DNA of 64,000 bases from Capitulum mitella (Eukaryota > Arthropoda > Thecostraca > Pollicipedomorpha > Pollicipedidae), in contig CP099850.1 in assembly GCA_030062745.1 (NCBI GenBank), positions 6,758,001 through 6,822,000 on the forward strand, given 5' to 3'. Under the pieces are notes generated by a model. The model worked only from the letters and a program-made list of their open reading frames with translations, had not been told where the DNA came from and ran no database searches. This document shows positions 60,640 to 64,000 of this stretch, one piece after another. The translations under genes were made by a program, and so were the position numbers. Each line of letters begins with the position of its first letter. Position 1 is the stretch's first letter.

Positions 60640-61030
60640 GCTCTCACCTAAACGTCACTCCCTCCAGCGGCACTCCTGTCCCGTCGGCCGGGGCTCTGTG
60701 CCGGCGGCGTGGGCAGCGTGCCGGCACGCCGCCCGACCCGGATTGACTGGCACCTGACCCGGCTGGGCCCGCGGCTGGCCGTCGCCTGCTCACGCGGCCC
60801 ACTCGACGGTCGTCGGTCGACGGTCGGCGCAGACGGACGAGTGAGGCTGCCGCCGGCGTCGCCGCCGACGCTCGGCGGCGCAGACGTCTGGCCGGGGAGG
60901 GGGCACCGCGAGGCAGGCGGATGTGGGTTGGACGTGCCTCGAGACCTTGGCTCGGAGATGTAGAGCGGCACTGCACGACAGGTCTGAGCTTCAGTCGCCT
61001 GAGGCGGGCCGGCGGAGCTGGCCATTGATG
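60640..61030. other. GC-rich patch
   Basis: About 390 bp of CpG-rich DNA with frames open on both strands. No motif. Confidence 0.4.
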
Positions 61031-62959
61031 TCGGCTGGCGGGCTGGCTGAAATGCGTGCTGAGAAGCCCAAAACCCGCGCTCGGTTATCTGTCTTGGATT
61101 ATGTGTTACGCACTTGGGTTACTGAAACGTGTAAAAAAAAAGACGATAACGACACCATTCCCTTAACTTTTGAACCAACCATTCAATAATATTCGAGTTC
61201 TTTTTTAATTTTAGGCCCGATTAAAAGGCGACCTCCCAGGTCATGATAATGGCCTCAAAGCGGCCATATCAAATATGTCGAAGTTTTCTTAGCAATGAAG
61301 TTTTCAAAATATTGAGAATAAATCGATTCCGTAAGTACTGGCGTGTTGGTCGTTATCTCACCTACCGGAAAATGTATGGATTTTTGGGTCTGGGTCAATG
61401 GGTGATCTCCCACGTCACGAAAATGAATCAGAGATGATATTTGCAATAGGTGGCAAGATAGTCCAACCACACTTTTGTCGCGTCACAGGTCAAACGAGTG
61501 CGCGCCAAACTTGGCACACCGGTTTTCCTCGGGCTGGGAGGGGGTCGCCTATTTGGTGTCACAACCGCCTTAGTTCCCAAGGTCGCTACCAGGGGCGCTC
61601 ATGTCGTTTTACGGACTTGGCTCATTGTCGAAAACCCCTCGAGCTAGAGCGACAAAAGTCGGTCTGCAGCGAGGCGGTCACACGGTCTATCCTAGCATAT
61701 CTTGCCATTGGCTGCAATACTTTCCCAAGGCCACCGTTTTTCGAATTTTCGAATTTTCGAATTTGCTTGGCCAAGTGTGACCTTTGCCTGCAAACTGGCT
61801 TTACATGACTTCAAACGATGTTCAAAGAATACGTTGATGTGGTGGACCGTGATAAAGCATTTTCAAGTGTAGGTTTCACTTATCCCCTATACGAAACTAC
61901 AATGCTGTTTGACGTCCATGTTTGATACGAGCGCTTGACCTAGCTTGGCCTCTGATGGCCCGTTCCTGGCCCTTTCATTTTCCAGACCTGACCCTTTCCA
62001 TACATTAAAATCGAGTTCTTGACACCAGCATTTATAAAAGAAACACGTAACACAGTGGAAACAATCAGTGAAATGCCCAGTTTCCAATAAATGAAATGTG
62101 TTGCTTCATTTGGGTCAAAATACGACTGACATGGCCTGGACAAAAATATCAAAGGCCACGACTTACGGCATGAAGAATTATGGAAATATGGCTCAGTGTG
62201 TATCAATATTAAAAATTCGGCCACGAAAAAAGGAACCAGCGCTCTGTCTCACATCACTAAAAAGTTTTTCAAGAAAAACCTCAGGGTGGAGGATCCTGAA
62301 ACGACCACACCGTCAAGTGAGGATTAAAACTAGTTCGATTACTCCACATAGTGAAGAGTTCCATGACGATGTGTAATAAATTATTCGCGAATTGGAAACC
62401 CAAAAGGAATTAGGCTAGATTCTTCTGGGCTGTGCTGGTTCCTCTTTGAAAAAACGATTTTTTAAACGGTTTTCTCGCCGCTTCGTGGAAAGGTTACGAT
62501 TTAAAACGCTACGACACCAGCATAAGGCGATTCCGGGAGCACGAGCGATCCTGCGCCGTATTCGCAGGTCGTGTAATGCATTTGTTTCTTAACGAATTCA
62601 TTTAAAACAGTTTCTCGTGTGGGAAGAAAATTACGCGACGAGCGGCGTATAAAACAAGCAGTCGTTTCTACTTCAAAACGGTGACAAAAATGCACATCAT
62701 AGCCTGTGGATCTCGGATGCAGCTGGGGCGCTAACCTCATTGGTTGTCAATGGGTATGGGAAGTTATTTTCTCTTAAAAACGCCGGGATAAATTGAGAAA
62801 CAAGTTTTGCCACCACGTCTTACAGACATCGGACGACCAACCAGTATCTGTTAACTTTCTTCCCGTGCACCTAATAAATGGACGCATTCCAATGGGGAGG
62901 GGGTCCTTATTCGATCAGTCCACGGCGATCGACTTTCCATAAGATAGATCGCATTTTCA
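61031..62959. other. No gene seen
   Basis: Short frames only, apart from the TTTTCGAA array. Confidence 0.4.
61733..61766. repeat. (TTTTCGAA)n short array
   Basis: Three and a half units of TTTTCGAA. Confidence 0.85.
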
Positions 62960-64000
62960 TCACAAATAAATTTGGAATCTTTTGTAAGTTGTGTAGGGTG
63001 GGTACGAGGGGGTCAAACAAATCAAAAGTGGAATTTCTTTCTTGCTGTAACTCCCATATTTATTGACTGATTTCCGTTTAACTGGCATTAATCGAGAGTT
63101 AATCGACTGCACGTTTTCCTTTAGCCCACACGACTAGAATTTGCTAAAATTCATAGGTATCTACAGGGCTGAGAAAATGGGCAGTATAGTTTCGGAAAAC
63201 TGAATTAACATAAAACCTAAGCATTCTTTGCTTTTACTAGTCATTGTCTATTTAAGTAGTGCAAGATATGTTACATTGTTTGTATAATGTTGGCATAAGC
63301 GGTATTAGGGACATGAAACGGGGGAAATGTCATGGTTGCATTTTCATCCAATCAGTCTTGTAACCTTTGACCTCGAATGACCTCAAATGACCTCGAAATC
63401 ACGGAAAGCGACCTTGGGATCATTTCGTGATACTTTAAAGGATTCCAATCATTTGAATTGTTTTTTTATTCCTCAACGGCCTGTTAATGGTCGCCGTGAA
63501 AAAGGGTACTCGCGAAGACGGTTTGTCATAGCTCCGCGGCCTGACCTAACAGCAACCTGAAATTTGGAGCACAAGTGGAGAACGTTATCGTAAGTCATAG
63601 ATATCCGTTTTGTTTCATTTTAAGAATAAGTGCCAAAAAGGTACTTAAAACTAATATTGGACTTTTGGGCCTGACACGGCCTTATAAGATTTGCTTTGGC
63701 AAATGAAAATATTTTTGCAGGTTTGTCCAATTATTTTACAATACACTTAAGGCGAATTTCACTTTCCATTTTAAAAATGACTTTTGGCAGCCATTTTTCG
63801 TCCACATGCGACAATGTAAAAAGGATTAAAATGTTTCCCTAAAAGATCCTTGGCTGCGCTCCTGGGCAAAACAAGGTTGCGAAAATTCTTCATAGCACGC
63901 AGAAAGAAGACGTAGAAAACACTACTAAGTTTCATAAACTTGCTCCAACAATCCTGGAAATGTCAAGCAAAAAGCGAACGGTGCTTCAGGAGTCCCCTCC
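62960..64000 (+). mobile_element. Diverged TTAA/CCCTATTCCC-family copy running off the window
   Basis: The internal order of landmarks is the same as in the 10191 copy: an ACTCC-then-ATTTATTGAC segment, GGCATTAATCGAGAG, TTACATTGTTTGTATAATGTTGGCATA, GGGACATGAAA, ACCTTTGACCT, AGCTCCGCGGCCTGACC, GCTGCGCTCCTGGGCAAAAC and AAATGTCAAGCAAAAAGC. The left end is unclear (perhaps near 62895) and the right TTAA would lie just past 64000. Confidence 0.75.

Noticed and set aside
1-64000. CRISPR array, operon or prophage
   Set aside because: Tandem repeats lack the regular repeat/unique-spacer pattern, and gene content, introns and retroelements are eukaryotic.

Overview
This window looks like nuclear DNA from an invertebrate animal, most likely a protostome. 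The evidence is one intact GPCR of the protostome myosuppressin/DMSR family, decayed non-LTR retrotransposons and a Tc1/mariner-type transposase, abundant CpG without obvious depletion, simple-sequence arrays, and no bacterial-style operons. An arthropod would fit, but the sequence does not fix the phylum. Host coding content is very low: one confident gene (minus strand, about 24.97-26.25 kb) and a few weak candidate exons.

Layout: 0.9-3.6 kb is a long fold-back (two arms of about 0.9 kb) whose outer ends read TTAA-CCCGG, with an 80-bp tandem duplication and a tRNA-like pol III A/B box at the start of its right arm. 7.9-8.4 kb holds a broken DDE transposase. 9.5-16.6 kb is a cluster of TTAA-flanked elements with CCC-starting inverted ends (piggyBac-like and non-autonomous), one nested in another and two abutting on a single TTAA. 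17.5-17.9 kb has a possible terminal exon. 18.6-19.8 kb is a decayed CR1/L2-type endonuclease ORF, followed by a 298-bp tandem duplication. 24.97-26.25 kb is the GPCR, with a 41-bp minisatellite just upstream and a GC-rich tract further upstream. 29.5-30.8 kb is a second CR1-type element (minus strand) in which an internal deletion joins endonuclease to reverse transcriptase. A short GC-rich ORF with a signal peptide lies at 30.9-31.2 kb.

33.2-36.5 kb is a head-to-head pair of 1.23-kb TTAA elements. 37.3-38.0 kb has tandem repeats. 38.7-41.6 kb is a decayed I/Jockey-type retrotransposon with RT, RNase H and a Cys/His tail. Paired 42-bp minisatellites lie at 44 and 46.5 kb, with a weak Ty3/gypsy integrase remnant at 46.9 kb. 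A CCTG array is at 50.1 kb, another full TTAA element (inverted) at 52.4-53.6 kb, a 1.2-kb 21-bp minisatellite at 55.7-56.9 kb and a 26-bp one at 58.3 kb. A diverged TTAA-family copy runs off the right edge.

The genes do not form a pathway. The coherent system in the window is the TTAA/CCC repeat superfamily: several unrelated-looking families share a TTAA target, CCC termini and a subterminal G-run/C-run palindrome, and they insert into and next to each other. No transposase for them is visible here, so they would have to be mobilised in trans.
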